This document shows, in pieces, positions 45,593-57,545 of a stretch of DNA of 64,000 nucleotides. This DNA is from Phlebotomus papatasi (Eukaryota; Arthropoda; Insecta; Diptera; Psychodidae). The position numbers and the translations under genes were made by a program. The stretch is taken from NCBI RefSeq assembly GCF_024763615.1, contig NC_077224.1, forward strand, positions 61,824,712-61,888,711. Reading direction: 5' to 3'. The notes below the pieces were generated by a model. That model worked only from the letters and a program-made list of their open reading frames with translations. It was not told the DNA's origin and searched no databases. Within the stretch, counting starts at the first letter, position 1, and each line of letters opens with the position of its first letter.

Positions 45593-47384
45593 TGAACTTA
45601 GAATTTTTAAACATCCTTGATAAATTAGCCTTGATATAAAAAAATATACTTCAGTAGAGATAAAATTTTGAGCAATATATTAAATGACCGGCCGGCCAGG
45701 ACAGTTTAGGCAAAGTTTGGGCCCTATCTGAGAACATGAAATTTTATTAAATATTTAGCAGGTGAGTTTGTTAAGAATCTCACCTAATATTGCATTTATA
45801 TTTTGCCTAAATTGTCCATTTTATGCCAATAAATGCAATGCAATTGAGTCGCACTATGATATCGTAATACAAATCCTCTCTTTCTTTGAATTCGAGCAGC
45901 AATACTCTTCCTAAATATTTGCTATCGAACAATTTTCGAAACCTTTTTACCTAATATTGATGTCATTGGAAAGTTTTAGTGATTATAAAGTTATTTCATC
46001 AATGAATAGTGCACTTTAGAGTAAACTACTTCCTCAACACTTGACTTCTTCTCAATTGTTCTTCAAGTTCAAATTAATGAAGAAACTTTCATTTTAGGGA
46101 AATTTTAAATAACTTTGTTCTCTTCTCAATAAAAGAATATATTTGTCAATTCATGATAAATGAGTAGGATTTTAGCACCGAGAATAAACAGTTTGCCCAG
46201 ACTTTAGTTTGCTATCAGTACTTCACTGCTGCACTTACTCGTATATAGGTTTTGAGAATTTACCTGCAATACAGGCAATTTCTATTTGATGGAATTCAAT
46301 TCATTTCACACATTCGTCTCTCCATGGCTTCGGCGGAAAGAAAGAGGAACTTCCGTTAAAGTGGCTTTCTTCTTCAATATGGGCTTGAAAGTGTGAAAAC
46401 TAAAATTGCTTCAATTTCCTAATACTTGAGGATATGACGATGTGAGATTGAGGCATACAAAAGATGTGAAAATTTTCAATATTTTACACTTATATACATA
46501 TGAAATTGAATGCAGTGAAATTTCGCCAGAAAGTGGGAGGAAACATACAGAAGTTGAGGGAAAATTTTATTCATTGAAAGGCTCACTGATGGGAAAACCA
46601 AATATTCTTTCCACTCAATCGAACTCTAATTTAACATGAATTCAATGGAATGAATTTTCATATTATGAAAATGGTGTGACGGTTTCCAATTTTCTTGTGA
46701 CTGAATATTCATCATGTAGCACAATTTCCATAAAGTTTCATATGGACAATGAAAAGTTTCCAGATTTGCACAAACGGCAAAAATTTTCAGTTTGGAATTT
46801 TCAATTGAAATTTGGCATTTTATTGTGTGTTTCACCACTAAAGCCACTTCTTTATATTGCCATACATTTTCATTTTCTGCCTCTATTGTCATGAAATTAT
46901 TTTAATTTTTCCATCCTGAAAATTTTACACCTAATAATTTTATTTCAAGTATAACAGAGAAAAGGACGGGAAAAGCTGTGAGTGCTTTTGTATGGTGAAA
47001 ATTTCATTCAATGTATGAAGAATGAAATTTATTCTGAATTGCTGTTGTTGGTATAAATGGTCACATATACTGTGGCATATTCATTATACTCTTTTTCTGA
47101 AATCGTAAAATATTTCAAGGGATGGCCAATAAATAAAAAATAACATTAATTGCATGTTTATATTGATAATTTGTACGTAATTAGCATAATCTAGAAATAT
47201 CTTGAATGATATCCTCTAAACAAAATCCGGATGTTTTAATAAAGATATGCATAATACGATAGAGTGTTTTTGCTCACAGCAACTTAAGTAAATATCTTTT
47301 TTAAGTAAGAAGTTCCTAACATAATATGACTGATAGAGCTTCTTTAAATTTGAGATCGTTCGTTGCCATAGACTGTGTTCAGAC
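45593..47384. other. AT-rich DNA, probably intron
   Basis: No supported exon. Two donor-like sites on the - strand (near 46250 and 46285) lack an open frame. Confidence 0.4.
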
Positions 47385-47571
47385 TAGAGGTTTAGCCCAG
47401 TCCCCGAGGGTCTCAAAACCTTAAACAGCAACCGATTTCATTGATTTTTCAAAATCAAATAGGAATTTGATTTTAATAATCCAATTCTAAGTCAAATTTT
47501 TCCAAAAAATCTTGACTGAGAAGGGATTAGAGAAGTTAATTCATATGGCTAAGCCTTAGATCTGAAGCCCG
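47385..47571. repeat. Repeat G, copy 1 (AGACT.GAGGTTTAGCCCA)
   Basis: Begins TTCAGACTAGAGGTTTAGCC and ends GGCTAAGCCTTAGATCTGAA, so the ends are partly inverted. Related copies lie at 57546-57738, 57739-57910 and 59284-59482. Probably a MITE of about 190 bp. Confidence 0.65.
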
Positions 47572-47728
47572 TAATAGGGGCTGAGTTAATGAGAAAACAA
47601 AATTTGGGATGTTCTAAAATGACGGGAAAGGGTATGGGGATAGATCGGACGTCATCAACTTCTAGCCATCTATCGACAATTAACCTTTGCCGAAAACCTC
47701 TTGGCGATATCTCTCTCCGTTCTCTCTC

Positions 47729-47925
47729 TACACTGAGAAAAAACGCGGGTGCGATTAACCTTTTATCCTCATAAATTTAACACTTTTTAGGTGTAAAAAT
47801 ATATCAACATTTTTTAATATTCATTTTACACCTTATCAAGGGTAAAAATAACATGAAAAAGGTTAACTTTAATCCCTAATACACCAAAAAGCATACTATT
47901 TACACCGAGTTTGGATCAATACTGC
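47729..47925 (+). mobile_element. MITE family A, copy 3, 3' truncated
   Basis: Begins TACACTGAGAAAAAACGCGG and follows copy 1 to TCAATACTGC. The right about 55 bp, including the terminus, are missing. Confidence 0.75.
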
Positions 47926-48202
47926 ATTACTTTCGGATGCATACTGGACATCCACAAAAATCGATTTTTAATTTTAGCACTTATGATGTTCATGATCTAC
48001 AAGGTCTATAAGTGTCAAAACGTGTAAGTCCAAAACTTGAGCTCGATCGGACGAGGTTGGATTGCACTTAAAACCACAAAGTCCTTCTAATTTAGTCCTT
48101 AAAATATCAAAATGATTGATAATTTCTAAATTCACATCTTATCATGAATTTTTCCTCTTTCGTGTATCGAATAATTTAGATTTTCTTAACTATATACTGT
48201 TA

Positions 48203-49865
48203 TACAATAGAGTCTCTCAAATTCGGGTATTTGGAACCTAATTGTCACCCAAATTACAAAGAAATTCAAGCCTGAAAATATTTGAAATCCAAGGAATTTT
48301 TTGTTTATGAACAAATTAAGTTTACGTACTGAATTTATTGTAAATTCTATGATAAATCCCTCCTTAAATGAATAATCACGATATATCACGCACTTTTGCC
48401 GCTTCAGAAAAGACGATTTTTTTTCTATTTTACTAAATAAATCTAACCCGTGACCGTGACCATATATTCTAATAGCTAGTCCAACATCTGACATTTTCTG
48501 AAAAAAATGAGAGCCTAGACCTTGTTCCCTAGGTTCAAGGAATGAAAATAAAAAATGGGTCTAAAGAACAATTTTGAGACAAAATATTTTATATTTTTTC
48601 ATATTTCACGTAAGTTTTCGGAAAAAACTATTACAAGGTTTATCAGTGTTATTAAAGTAAAAATCTTTTGCTAGATGCAGGCTGTTTTTGTTGTGTTTTT
48701 TTTTTTGGATAATTCAGGAACATTACGACCTTTGCAGTTGTGGAAAATCGAACTTTCGCGGCTTTGTAAAAGTATTTGTCAAAACTATTGACCACCAGGT
48801 TTGGGGATACCACACTGTGATGTGCTGGTATGAAAATTTTTAAATTCGGGTGTAGTGTTTACTATGTAAATAAGGCATAGGCTAACGTGTAATATTACGG
48901 GACACTTTTTAGCATTTTCAAGTTTCGAACAGCAGAACAACTTCTCAAATTATTTTTTTCTTTGTTGATACAAATATTTATATTCCTTATGCAATCCAGA
49001 ATAACATTCTGATCGAGAAATGTTGGAAAATGCATAATCTCTTATACAAAATAGCAAAATATGTAAAGAAGTAAAAGTAGTATATTTCGGGACAGTTGTG
49101 TATTTTTTGACCGACAAAAGTCGCTATAATGCAAATAAATTTCACCGAGCCTGATTATTTACCTTCAAGTATGAAGGTCTAAACTTTATTCTTTCATAAT
49201 AATTTTGTTTAAATTTCACTTGTATATAGTGACTTAAATCGAAAAAAACTAAGCACTGTTTGTGTTCACATCTGCAAAATTGACTACACTGAATGTTTTG
49301 TAAAAATTGGAATCTGACACTCACAATTCAAGCGTATTTCACGTTTTAAATTAAATAAAATTTCAGAAGTTTAATGTTTATCTGATACGTAAAGAACTAA
49401 ATATTTCATATAAAACTTAAAAATAATTAGAAAACAAATATTTATAGCATGTTTGATGTGTCCCAAAATACCCATATTATGTCTCGAAAAGCGCCTTGTC
49501 CAGAAATACCACACGTTACCCTACGTAAGTGAACAAATTTTGTACGCAGCTGCCCAAACTGGAGCATTGCCTCTAAATTTACACATTCCTCTATTGGAAA
49601 ATTCAAGGTTTTGCAAGGATTTTATGAGGTGGGATTACGAACCTAATAAGTAGGAAATATTGTTGACATAGTGGTATAATTGATTAGGATTTTGTGGAAT
49701 TCGATAAAAAAAATCTTAAAACTTGGACATAATTTTCTGTACGAATCTGCAAAGGTTGCCCTTAACTATGAAAACTATGACAAATTTGAGTTTATTGGCT
49801 TTATTTGAAAACTTGAAAAATTTCAGCAAACTTTAAAAGAACAGAATTAGCAAGAGTTTACTGTA
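48203..49865. mobile_element. Possible long element with TACAATAGAGTCTC ends
   Basis: The left end TACAATAGAGTCTCTC and the right end GCAAGAGTTTACTGTA are inverted with mismatches. They resemble the ends at 7593-7833 and 52211-52543. If they belong together, the element is 1.66 kb. A + frame at 49453-49653 (GALPLNLHIPLLEN, then FCKDFMRWDYEPNK) is protein-like but unassigned. The pairing of the two ends is uncertain. Confidence 0.35.
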
Positions 49866-49928
49866 GTTACTGAATTTTAATTTTACTCTATAGGTGGGGT
49901 TTCTGACGGATTATATTGGATTCAAAAC

Positions 49929-50186
49929 TTCCGGTGTTCGTCAGGGGCAGCTTTTTCCTCAATTAAAACTCGAAATTTTGCTCCAAAGCTTTGGAGCAAA
50001 ATTTCTATAGTTTCGAGTTTTTTTTTTATAATATCGAGTTTTAATTGAGGAAAATGCTGAGAGTAGAAATAGAGTAAAATTAAAATTCAGTATAATTCAG
50101 AGTAAAATTAAAATTTTGCCCCAAAGCTTTGGAGCAAAATTTCTAGTTTTAATTGAGGAAAAAGCTGCCCCTGACGAACACCGGAA
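49929..50186. mobile_element. Hairpin element with CCGGTGTTCG arms, copy 2
   Basis: The arms TTCCGGTGTTCGTCAGGGGC and GCCCCTGACGAACACCGGAA continue through AGCTTTTTCCTCAATTAAAACT. The interior repeats CCAAAGCTTTGGAGCAAAATT. Length 258 bp. Confidence 0.85.
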
Positions 50187-50513
50187 GATTTGAATTTAAT
50201 TTTACTGTTCGTTTTTACCAAAATACAGCTCAATCTGCTGCGGTGGTTTTTAAATTATTTATTAACCAATTCTACAGAAGCTTTCTCTAAAAGAAAATTC
50301 TTCACTATTGCAAAACTTACTTTAAAAATAGATTAAAATTGAGATATACCTAGATGTTAAAAAAAATTAAATTTATTTACAATTTAATTACATTGGAAGT
50401 TACTAGATTATACTGTATAGTAATGCAGTGCACGAAGAATCAATAATCTGCATAATAATAAACCGAATTATAAATTTACATTAATTCTGAACGCATGTCT
50501 GAACACATCGCAG
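50187..50513. other. AT-rich noncoding DNA
   Basis: Nothing recognised. Confidence 0.4.
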
Positions 50514-50688
50514 TTATATATCATGTGGTGATGGTGTGGAAAAGATTTCCACATCAGATGAGTCACGCTCCTTGTATATTTTCCATGCATATCGGAGGGA
50601 GTGTGCTCTGGTGAGGGATTCTGACGAAATCTCAGTATCATCCAGGAGTACCTTCTCACTTTCGTGATGTATGGAATGTCTTTGCTTT
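50514..50688 (-). CDS. Candidate terminal coding exon, unknown product
   Basis: After an acceptor-like TTTGGGCAG the - strand reads KQRHSIHHESEKVLLDDTEI, then SSESLTRAHSLRYAWKIYK and ERDSSDVEIFSTPSPHDI before TAA. The peptide is acidic, Ser-rich and protein-like, and the DNA is less AT-rich than its flanks. It would need a preceding exon ending in phase 2, so it cannot directly follow 61577-61753. An overlapping frame of 85 codons makes the choice uncertain. Confidence 0.25.
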
Positions 50689-51357
50689 CTGCCCAAAGCC
50701 TCCGAGTCGCATATTTATACAACACAAAAATATCTATATATCTTTGATACGATATGTTAGTACGATAGGATATAGGGCTACATGAAGAGGACTAGACTGA
50801 ATATATTTTCGACTAATTTATACTCGAGTGTGGAACATTAAGGATCTACCATCTCACAAGTATTTGAGAGCTTCTTTTCAGTTACATCATTCACCATCAT
50901 TCCCCCCCCCCCCCTCTGCATGGCAACTTAGAAGCTCCCCTTTCATCATACTCTCTCAGGTTTCAGTTCATATTTCATGTTTCACTGGACACCCTCGAAA
51001 TTGATGCATCCCATGGAATAAACACACCCTCTTTTCGCATACATTCACTTCGCTTGTTGATATAGCGGCTACCCGAGTAGAAATTTGCACCCCGACGGTT
51101 ACTATGGCATATTATGGAGCATAATGAGGTGAAAAAATTTGTCATAATGTTCACGTTACATAGTAAATTTATGATTTTTCCACTCCTCCAGGATACGCAG
51201 CCTCCACTTTCCAGTAAAAGACATGCACGAGATGGAAGAGGACTAAATAAAAAATTCATTCGACATACTCAACATTTTTTTTTAAAGTTCCACAGAAGAG
51301 AAAATAGCAAATTTTTAGATGCATGTAAACCCAAAAAATGAATTATGCGCCAACGCC

Positions 51358-51588
51358 CTACTCAGTGACTACTGACGTTCTCAGTCCATTGATGATATAG
51401 TATCTTTTTCTAAATAGTTTAGAAGTTCTCCCAGCGAAACCCCTCCTGGACATCGTGTTCAATTCATCTGCAGTACTGGGATATTTCTTATCTTTGGTTG
51501 ATCTGCCTCTGTCACTACGGAACGTCTTTAGACTGTATTTTCTGTTTCGTCCTATCCTAGTAGAACTAATAAAAATCCGATCTTTCAA
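51358..51588 (-). CDS. Candidate coding segment, unknown product
   Basis: An open - strand frame ends at TAG with RKYSLKTFRSDRGRSTKDKK, then YPSTADELNTMSRRGFAG and FRKRYYIINGLRTSVVTE. It is strongly basic. A TTTTTATTAG acceptor lies just inside the 5' side. It is one of three - strand frames within 1.2 kb (with 50975-51259 and 50514-50688). It may be part of a small gene or be chance. Confidence 0.2.
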   Translation of the reverse strand: MKDRIFISSTRIGRNRKYSLKTFRSDRGRSTKDKKYPSTADELNTMSRRGFAGRTSKLFRKRYYIINGLRTSVVTE

Positions 51589-51800
51589 ATGTATTTTATT
51601 TTGCTAAATGTGCGACGAATTCGACAGTTCTTAACCCAGTTTATAGTTGGCTCTACCAACACTTTATTTTATTCATAATGTACTCTTAAGTATCTACTCT
51701 TAGGCAAGTGCTTTAAGTGCTAAGATAACTATGCAATACTTCAACTTCAGCGCAATTTTCATTTAGTCAACTGTAATCAATTCAAACAAGGCTTTTAAAA

Positions 51801-51945
51801 CGATAATCCGGTGTTCGTCGGGTTGCAGCAGACTAGCTCAGAATAAAAATCTTTTCTATCCAGAGCTTTCAGCACCAAAAGCTCTGAGAAGAAAATACTT
51901 TTTTCTGGACTAGTCCGCTCCCACCCAACGAACACCGGATTATCG
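51801..51945. mobile_element. Hairpin element with CCGGTGTTCG arms, copy 3
   Basis: The arms CGATAATCCGGTGTTCGTCG and CGAACACCGGATTATCG are inverted. The interior repeats AGAGCTTT and AAAGCTCT. Length 145 bp. Confidence 0.85.
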
Positions 51946-52210
51946 TTCAAAAATTGATTATACGTTGGTTTTCCTTATTGCTTTTAAAACGAACCGTCTT
52001 TCCAATAAGTGTTGGAAAATTCCGATTTTCCAACTCAGATATTGAGCATTTGCTTCTTAGGATTTAATGTTTAACGAAAATAGGCTAAAAGCTTAATTCA
52101 AACTATTAGAAATCTCCTGAATCATTGAAATGCCTAATGTGTTGCTCTGGACTCCCAGATAATTCCATGGTTCTTCCAAGATTGTCCTTACTTCTACTCA
52201 TACTGCCTGA

Positions 52211-52543
52211 TACAGTAGAGTCTCGCTATAGTCCATATTTGGTTTCAAATTTGACACTTGGGTCGCACTATAGTCCATGTAATTTTTTAAAATTATCAAC
52301 GATTTTTAGTATTGAAATTGCTCGATGGCTTCCACTTTCTTTGCGATTGTGGTACTTGTCTTTGTTCTCTTCATTGTGGATCACAATTATCACAACTACT
52401 TAATAAAGTTTGCCAAAAATATTAAAATAATTATGAATTTCGCATACTAAAAAACATAACCTAACTTAAAATCAGTGTTTTGAAATCAACGGTCGATAAA
52501 TTGTGGACTATAGAGCGATGGCTTATAGCGAGACTCTACTGTA
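52211..52543. mobile_element. TA-flanked MITE (TACAGTAGAGTCTCGC)
   Basis: The ends TACAGTAGAGTCTCGCTATA and TATAGCGAGACTCTACTGTA are inverted and include TA. Internal GGACTATAG and CTATAGTCC also pair. Length 333 bp. It belongs with 7593-7833. Confidence 0.85.
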
Positions 52544-52946
52544 TTTCTTTCCCTCGCGGAGGGGTAATGGCACAGAAATTTTAAATAGGATCCGTTAAGA
52601 TTATTGTGGAAGAACGGCCGCCAACAAATTAACCAGTCCAACTTCAGTGAAACCGGCCTGGATCTTGTGAGTTCACACCCTTTCAGTTGAAAGGTAAGTA
52701 GCCCCTTAAGTATACCTTTACTGTAGAAGTATGTGAGTCTAACATCCAAAAGAAATTTCACTTCTCCCCTATTTCCTAATAGAATGCCTGTGCTGTTGTG
52801 ATACCTATCTATGACTGGTCAGTGGGATATCGATCGATGGGATCCTTAGTAGTTCCGAACCATTTTCAACTTCACATACTTGAATGCCTGCAACTTACGA
52901 TATGACTTAACCCTTATTTCATCCGCGAAAAACCCTGATAAATGGT
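52544..52946. other. Noncoding DNA
   Basis: Nothing recognised. Confidence 0.4.
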
Positions 52947-53150
52947 TAGGGGGAAGTGAGGTACCTTTGAATATAGGGCAGATTTGATATTCTGATTTTT
53001 CTCCTATATCTTTTAATGGAACTGAGACATATCATAATGTAATTTAGCTTGTCAATCTGTTTGTGCAACTTAATTAGATCCTAATAAGGCCCAATTTCAT
53101 TTAAAAACAGATGAAGAATTCCAATTTCAAAGGTGCTCCACTTCCCTCTA
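52947..53150. mobile_element. TA-flanked MITE (TAGGGGGAAGTG..ACCTTTGAA)
   Basis: The ends TAGGGGGAAGTGAGGTACC and AGGTGCTCCACTTCCCTCTA are inverted. The interior has a central AATTTAG/TTAATTAGATC symmetry. Length 204 bp, same family as 59949-60166. Confidence 0.85.
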
Positions 53151-53619
53151 TTTTAATCAATCCTGGTAAACACCTTTAATCATTCCTTATAACCCGGTAA
53201 TTCACTTCACCTATTACTTTTAGTTAGTTACTATAGTGGTCCTATTACTTGTAGGTGGCTATACGGAGAGTGAGATTATACACGAAATATTAGTAAAGTG
53301 AACTTCATCATGGCTACATCCGGAAACTTTACTAGCACCTAGTTTCCAAAAGCTCACGGCCAATCGAAAGATATCCTTATATTTAGTTTCTTCCAGGCTT
53401 TCTTACTGAAGAGGATACCGAAGTTATCCCTCTGACAGTGGCCGAGACAGAAATCCCAGTGCTTTAAGAATAAATATCAGAAGCGGTCTAGCAATCTTCA
53501 AGTTTAAACGACGATGAGAATATTTTAGAAAATATATTTCGAAATTCGTATCCGCAATCAACTGTGTCCCACTAATAGGGGTCATAAATTTAATATATCT
53601 CAGTTGATCATTGAATATC

Positions 53620-53781
53620 ATGGAGGATCTTATTCCAGATCACCTTTCTGTCCTCGCTTGGACATCATACAGCTTGACCGTTCTTATCATTCTTACAATG
53701 TTCATTCAATCAGCCTACAACTTATTCAAATTCAGGATCGAGGTCGTTCGTGAATTATTCAAGGGCCTGCACCACTGGTAA
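53620..53781 (+). CDS. Candidate 53-residue membrane peptide or broken gene end
   Basis: ATG in good context (ATCATGG), reading MEDLIPDHLSVLAWTSYSLT, then VLIILTMFIQSAYNLF, a clear membrane helix, then FRIEVVRELFKGLHHW and TAA. Codons are richer in C/G at third position than in nearby DNA. The last three residues and the stop come from the MITE that begins at 53773, so the original frame probably ran on and was cut by the insertion. Upstream DNA (53150-53620) shows broken open stretches in several frames, as in a decayed gene. Function unknown. Confidence 0.3.
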   Translation: MEDLIPDHLSVLAWTSYSLTVLIILTMFIQSAYNLFKFRIEVVRELFKGLHHW

Positions 53782-54003
53782 AAATAAAAGGGTCACCGAG
53801 GATCCTTTGAAAGGATCACTGTTTTGACACCTATTTAACTCCGGAATAAACGAATAAAAACAATAAAAAAATCATCTTTGGTGTTTACTCTGTTGAGAGA
53901 AATATTATATGAGTAATAAGTTTACTATAAAACATAATTTATCATGATAAATGATCCATTTTTTCTGAAAAGGATCAATTTGACCCTTTTATTTTTACCA
54001 GTG
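53773..54003. mobile_element. Palindromic MITE (CACTGGTAAAAATAAAAGGG)
   Basis: The ends CACTGGTAAAAATAAAAGGG and CCCTTTTATTTTTACCAGTG are inverted, with GGATCC.TTTGAAAGGATC inside. Length 231 bp. A right-end fragment is at 1222-1267. Confidence 0.85.
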
Positions 54004-55052
54004 ACACCTACTGCTAAAACCAGAAAAATAGTCAGCTGCAAAGCTAACTAGTAAATTGAAGTTTAAGGAGTTCTTAAAGAACTCTCTTATAGCCCTCTTA
54101 GCTATCGATTTTTCCAATTCTCTCAGTTTTCTTTTAGTGATTCGATTCATATAGAGGTCCAGTAACGTTCTGCAAATATCCGTTTAAAATCCTATTTATT
54201 GGTAATGCTATCGTGCACAGATTTCTGGAACGCAACCGTATATTACATAGCCCACTAAATGTAACACACGACAACAACACGTCCCAGTTTAAATCTAACT
54301 AATTATTTGCGTACTTATTTTTATATTTTTTAAAATTGTATTTTAAATGTATATGTTTGTGGCTGAAAATTCAATTAAACTACTACAAAGATAAATTATA
54401 AAAGAAATTATATTACCAACAAATTCAATTGCAATTTCAAAACAATAAAACTAGTGATATAAATATTAAAATTTAATTAAAATACAAAATACGAAAAGTC
54501 ACTAAACCATGGCATCTGTTGCCCGAAAAATTAAATACTTGCAAAATCTCTTGATTCCTCATGAATTTCAACAATATAGAATGGGCGAATTACCAAGAGG
54601 AAAAATTGTTACTATTTTTTTTTATTTCAGAGAATTTATTTGTGCAATAGGATAAAAACAGCAGGATAACTCATATGAATGCAATATGTAACCGAATACT
54701 CAATTAGCATTCGGTGACAAAAATGGCATGATATGAATACAGGACGCAATATGCACTGCTTCCGAATGATGCAGCGTTCAGTTCATTAAATTCACATGGA
54801 TGTCCAATTTGCTAATGAATCGGAATAAATTGTGTCCTACGAGAGTTAAAACTAACAATTAAAACACCAAAAATATATCCACTGAGAGTGTGAGACTCAG
54901 TGAAATGTTTAATTGAAAAGTTGTTCTTGCATTCAGAAGTAGTCGTTCAAAGTTTAGGCAGTTGGTCAAATTTTTTTCAAACAACAAAGTTCAAGTTACG
55001 TTCAATTGGCGAAAATAAAAATAGTAACAATATATTATTACTGAACTTAATT
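54004..55052. other. AT-rich DNA
   Basis: No recognised repeat or exon. Confidence 0.45.
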
Positions 55053-55304
55053 TAGGGTAAAGTTAATAATTTGGAATTAGTGTTACAAGTTGGACAATTC
55101 GCCGGTACAAGTTGGACATGACTTTTTTCTTGATAAATACAGTACAAAATTTGTTTCTAAGCACAAGGAACCAAATTATAAAACTAAAGCATTAAAGATA
55201 TACACATAAAAATGAAGTACTAAATTTATCAAGACAAAAAGCCCTGTCCAAATTGTACCATTGTCCAACTTGTACCACTGTCCAACTTGTACCACTTTAC
55301 CCTA
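55053..55304. mobile_element. TA-flanked MITE with ACAAGTTGGACA subrepeats
   Basis: The left end is TAGGGTAAAGTTAAT and the right end CCACTTTACCCTA. The word GTACAAGTTGGACA occurs twice inside the left end, and TGTCCAACTTGTACCA twice (with a third, changed copy) inside the right. Length 252 bp. The outer bases resemble those of element F. Confidence 0.8.
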
Positions 55305-55603
55305 TTCCTCTAAGTAATTTGTCTTGATCTTATGCACTTGGTTCAATGACTCTTCAATAATTTTATTGAAGGGTTTTATTTTATTTTATTCCATGGAACA
55401 AGGATGTTTGTTCCCCATTTTTAGTGACAAGAATGTCTGGTTTCTTGAGTTTCGCGAAACAATTCTTGGGTTTTTTTAGGGTTTTTCGAGTTTCAATAAG
55501 AAACATTCTTCTGGTTTTACGTCACCCTTGGCAATTTTGCAAAATATTTACTAATATTTAATTATTTATTAATATTTATTTATTAATATGGTTTTGAGTA
55601 GTT
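55305..55603. other. AT-rich noncoding DNA
   Basis: Nothing recognised. Confidence 0.4.
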
Positions 55604-56101
55604 TAATGCCCAACGCACAATAAGTTTTGTTTGTAAACATATTTTCAATATTTTCTATGAGAGAGAGGGAAATGACTAGATCTCTGTTCAATTTACCCTC
55701 ATGGAAATGTCAAAAGCATGTTTACAAAACAAAAGTTATTGTGCGTTGGGCATAATGCCCAACGCACAATAACTTTTGTACTAAACAAAAGTTATTGTGC
55801 GTTGAGCATAATGCCCAACGCACAATAACTTTTGTTTAGTAAACGTGTTTTTGACATTTCAATAAGAGAGAGTGAGATCTAGATCTAGTCATCTCGCTCA
55901 TTCTTATGGGAAGTTTTAAAAACATGTTTACAAACAAAAGTTATTGTGCGTTATGACCAGCGCACAATACCTTTTGTTTGTAAACATGTTTTCAAAATTT
56001 CCCATGAGAATGAGCGAGATGACTAGATCTAGATCTCACTCAATCTCATTGAAATATCAAAAACATGTTTACAAACAAAAGTTATTGTGCGTTGGGCATT
56101 A
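55604..56101. repeat. Array of four palindromic MITE units (TAATGCCCAACGCAC)
   Basis: Units at 55604-55752, 55753-55808, 55809-55955 and 55956-56101. The full-length ones run ATGCCCAACGCACAATAACT to GTTATTGTGCGTTGGGCAT and are palindromic, with AGATCTAGATCT near the centre. Neighbouring units share the junction GGCATAATGCCC. The second unit is a deletion to little more than its two ends. TA borders the array on both sides. Confidence 0.85.
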
Positions 56102-57545
56102 GTCATAACCCTATAAAAACCAGTGTATCACAATTTTCCCAAAATAAATAATTTTTCTCACAATTTCAAATGCGATATCATTGTATTAGTGATAAATTGA
56201 TTGTAGTTTTGACACAGTGATCCTTATGGAGTTAATCAATTGCATGATCAAAACAAAATTTAAAATTATGAAACATGTACTTCATATCATAAATTGGAAC
56301 AAAACCGTTGCAAAAATGTAATATGAGGATTTTGGCGCAAAAACGTGCTTACACGAAACAAGATTATCGAAATTCCACAATCTCAAAAGCATATTAACCC
56401 TCGTTTCTCTTTTCTGCAGCAAATTGGTATGAGGTGCAATTTATGAGCATCATTGAGAAAAGGCAGAGCCAAAAAGAGGAAAATGGGGAAAAATTTGTCC
56501 ATAAGGCGAGAAGAGTAGAGCATCACTGGGTGAAAATGGCACCACACTAATTTAAAAGGTACGCCTGTAATCTGTTAAAATGTTGGCAAAAGGTTTTCCA
56601 CATCATTATCACGGCTATTGTCTGGTGAAAGTGTTATGGACCGCATACGTTGCTGAACTAATACATATACTTTCTGCTGAAACATCAAATTACATGATTT
56701 CGCCTACATTAAACCATAACCATTCACCTCAAAAACTGATCTCCATTTCATCTTCCTTCTTCCCCTGTATTCATATTCACCAGTCCCCCTTTCCCCTTTT
56801 TATTGCTTTCCACAGTGAGAAATTTCCACGAGGAGGGAAATCTCTTTCGTATGCACCCAAAACACAACTTCCACCAACAAAATATATATATATATATATA
56901 TACAAATAAGTTGAGGAAAGCTCTCATGAGCAGATCCTGTATCTCAAAGGATATAATTTGCATATGAAGTCGCTGTAGACAACTTTATGCTGTATCATGA
57001 TGTCTGGATTACATATTTGTCTAGCTGACATGTTTTGTAATTTTCCAAAACTTTTGAATTTTTATGCATATCCTTGCAATATCACAACTATATACCTATT
57101 TGAACTCATCTTTAGATTATTGACAAAGTCAAACTTTGTGGCTATTCAAATACAAAGTCAGACTGCACAAGGTGGAACATTTGGCAAGTGGTTTGCATCC
57201 AAGTACAATAATTTCAGAACTTTTATTTAGAAAATTTGAATACGCGACACATTAGATAAGGCCTTTTATTTGACAATAAATTTTCATGACTTATATATTT
57301 AAATTATGCTAATTCGCATTTTACGATAAAGATTTAGATCGAGTTTATAAAAGGCAATATAAGTTTTAAATAATCGTAATCATAAACAGAAGGATAATAA
57401 GAGTTTAAGTTGAGTGATGCCCCTGAGTAATAAAGTCTATTAGGACTAAAGCCTCGCAGCCTTGGGCAACAATTTGAATTTGTATAAAACTCAGAATTTT
57501 ATAAACCAAGTATTTTTGTTTTAGTCTCAGGCCTTACCGTAAAAG
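56102..57545. other. AT-rich DNA with a (TA)n run
   Basis: The microsatellite is at 56881-56901. Frames at 56580-56909 and 56997-57230 have no supporting features. Confidence 0.4.

Noticed and set aside
46246..46345. - strand ATGG in good context followed by GTAAAT and GTAAGT donors
   Set aside because: The frame stops after nine codons (MERRMCEMN), before either donor. At best an untranslated exon.
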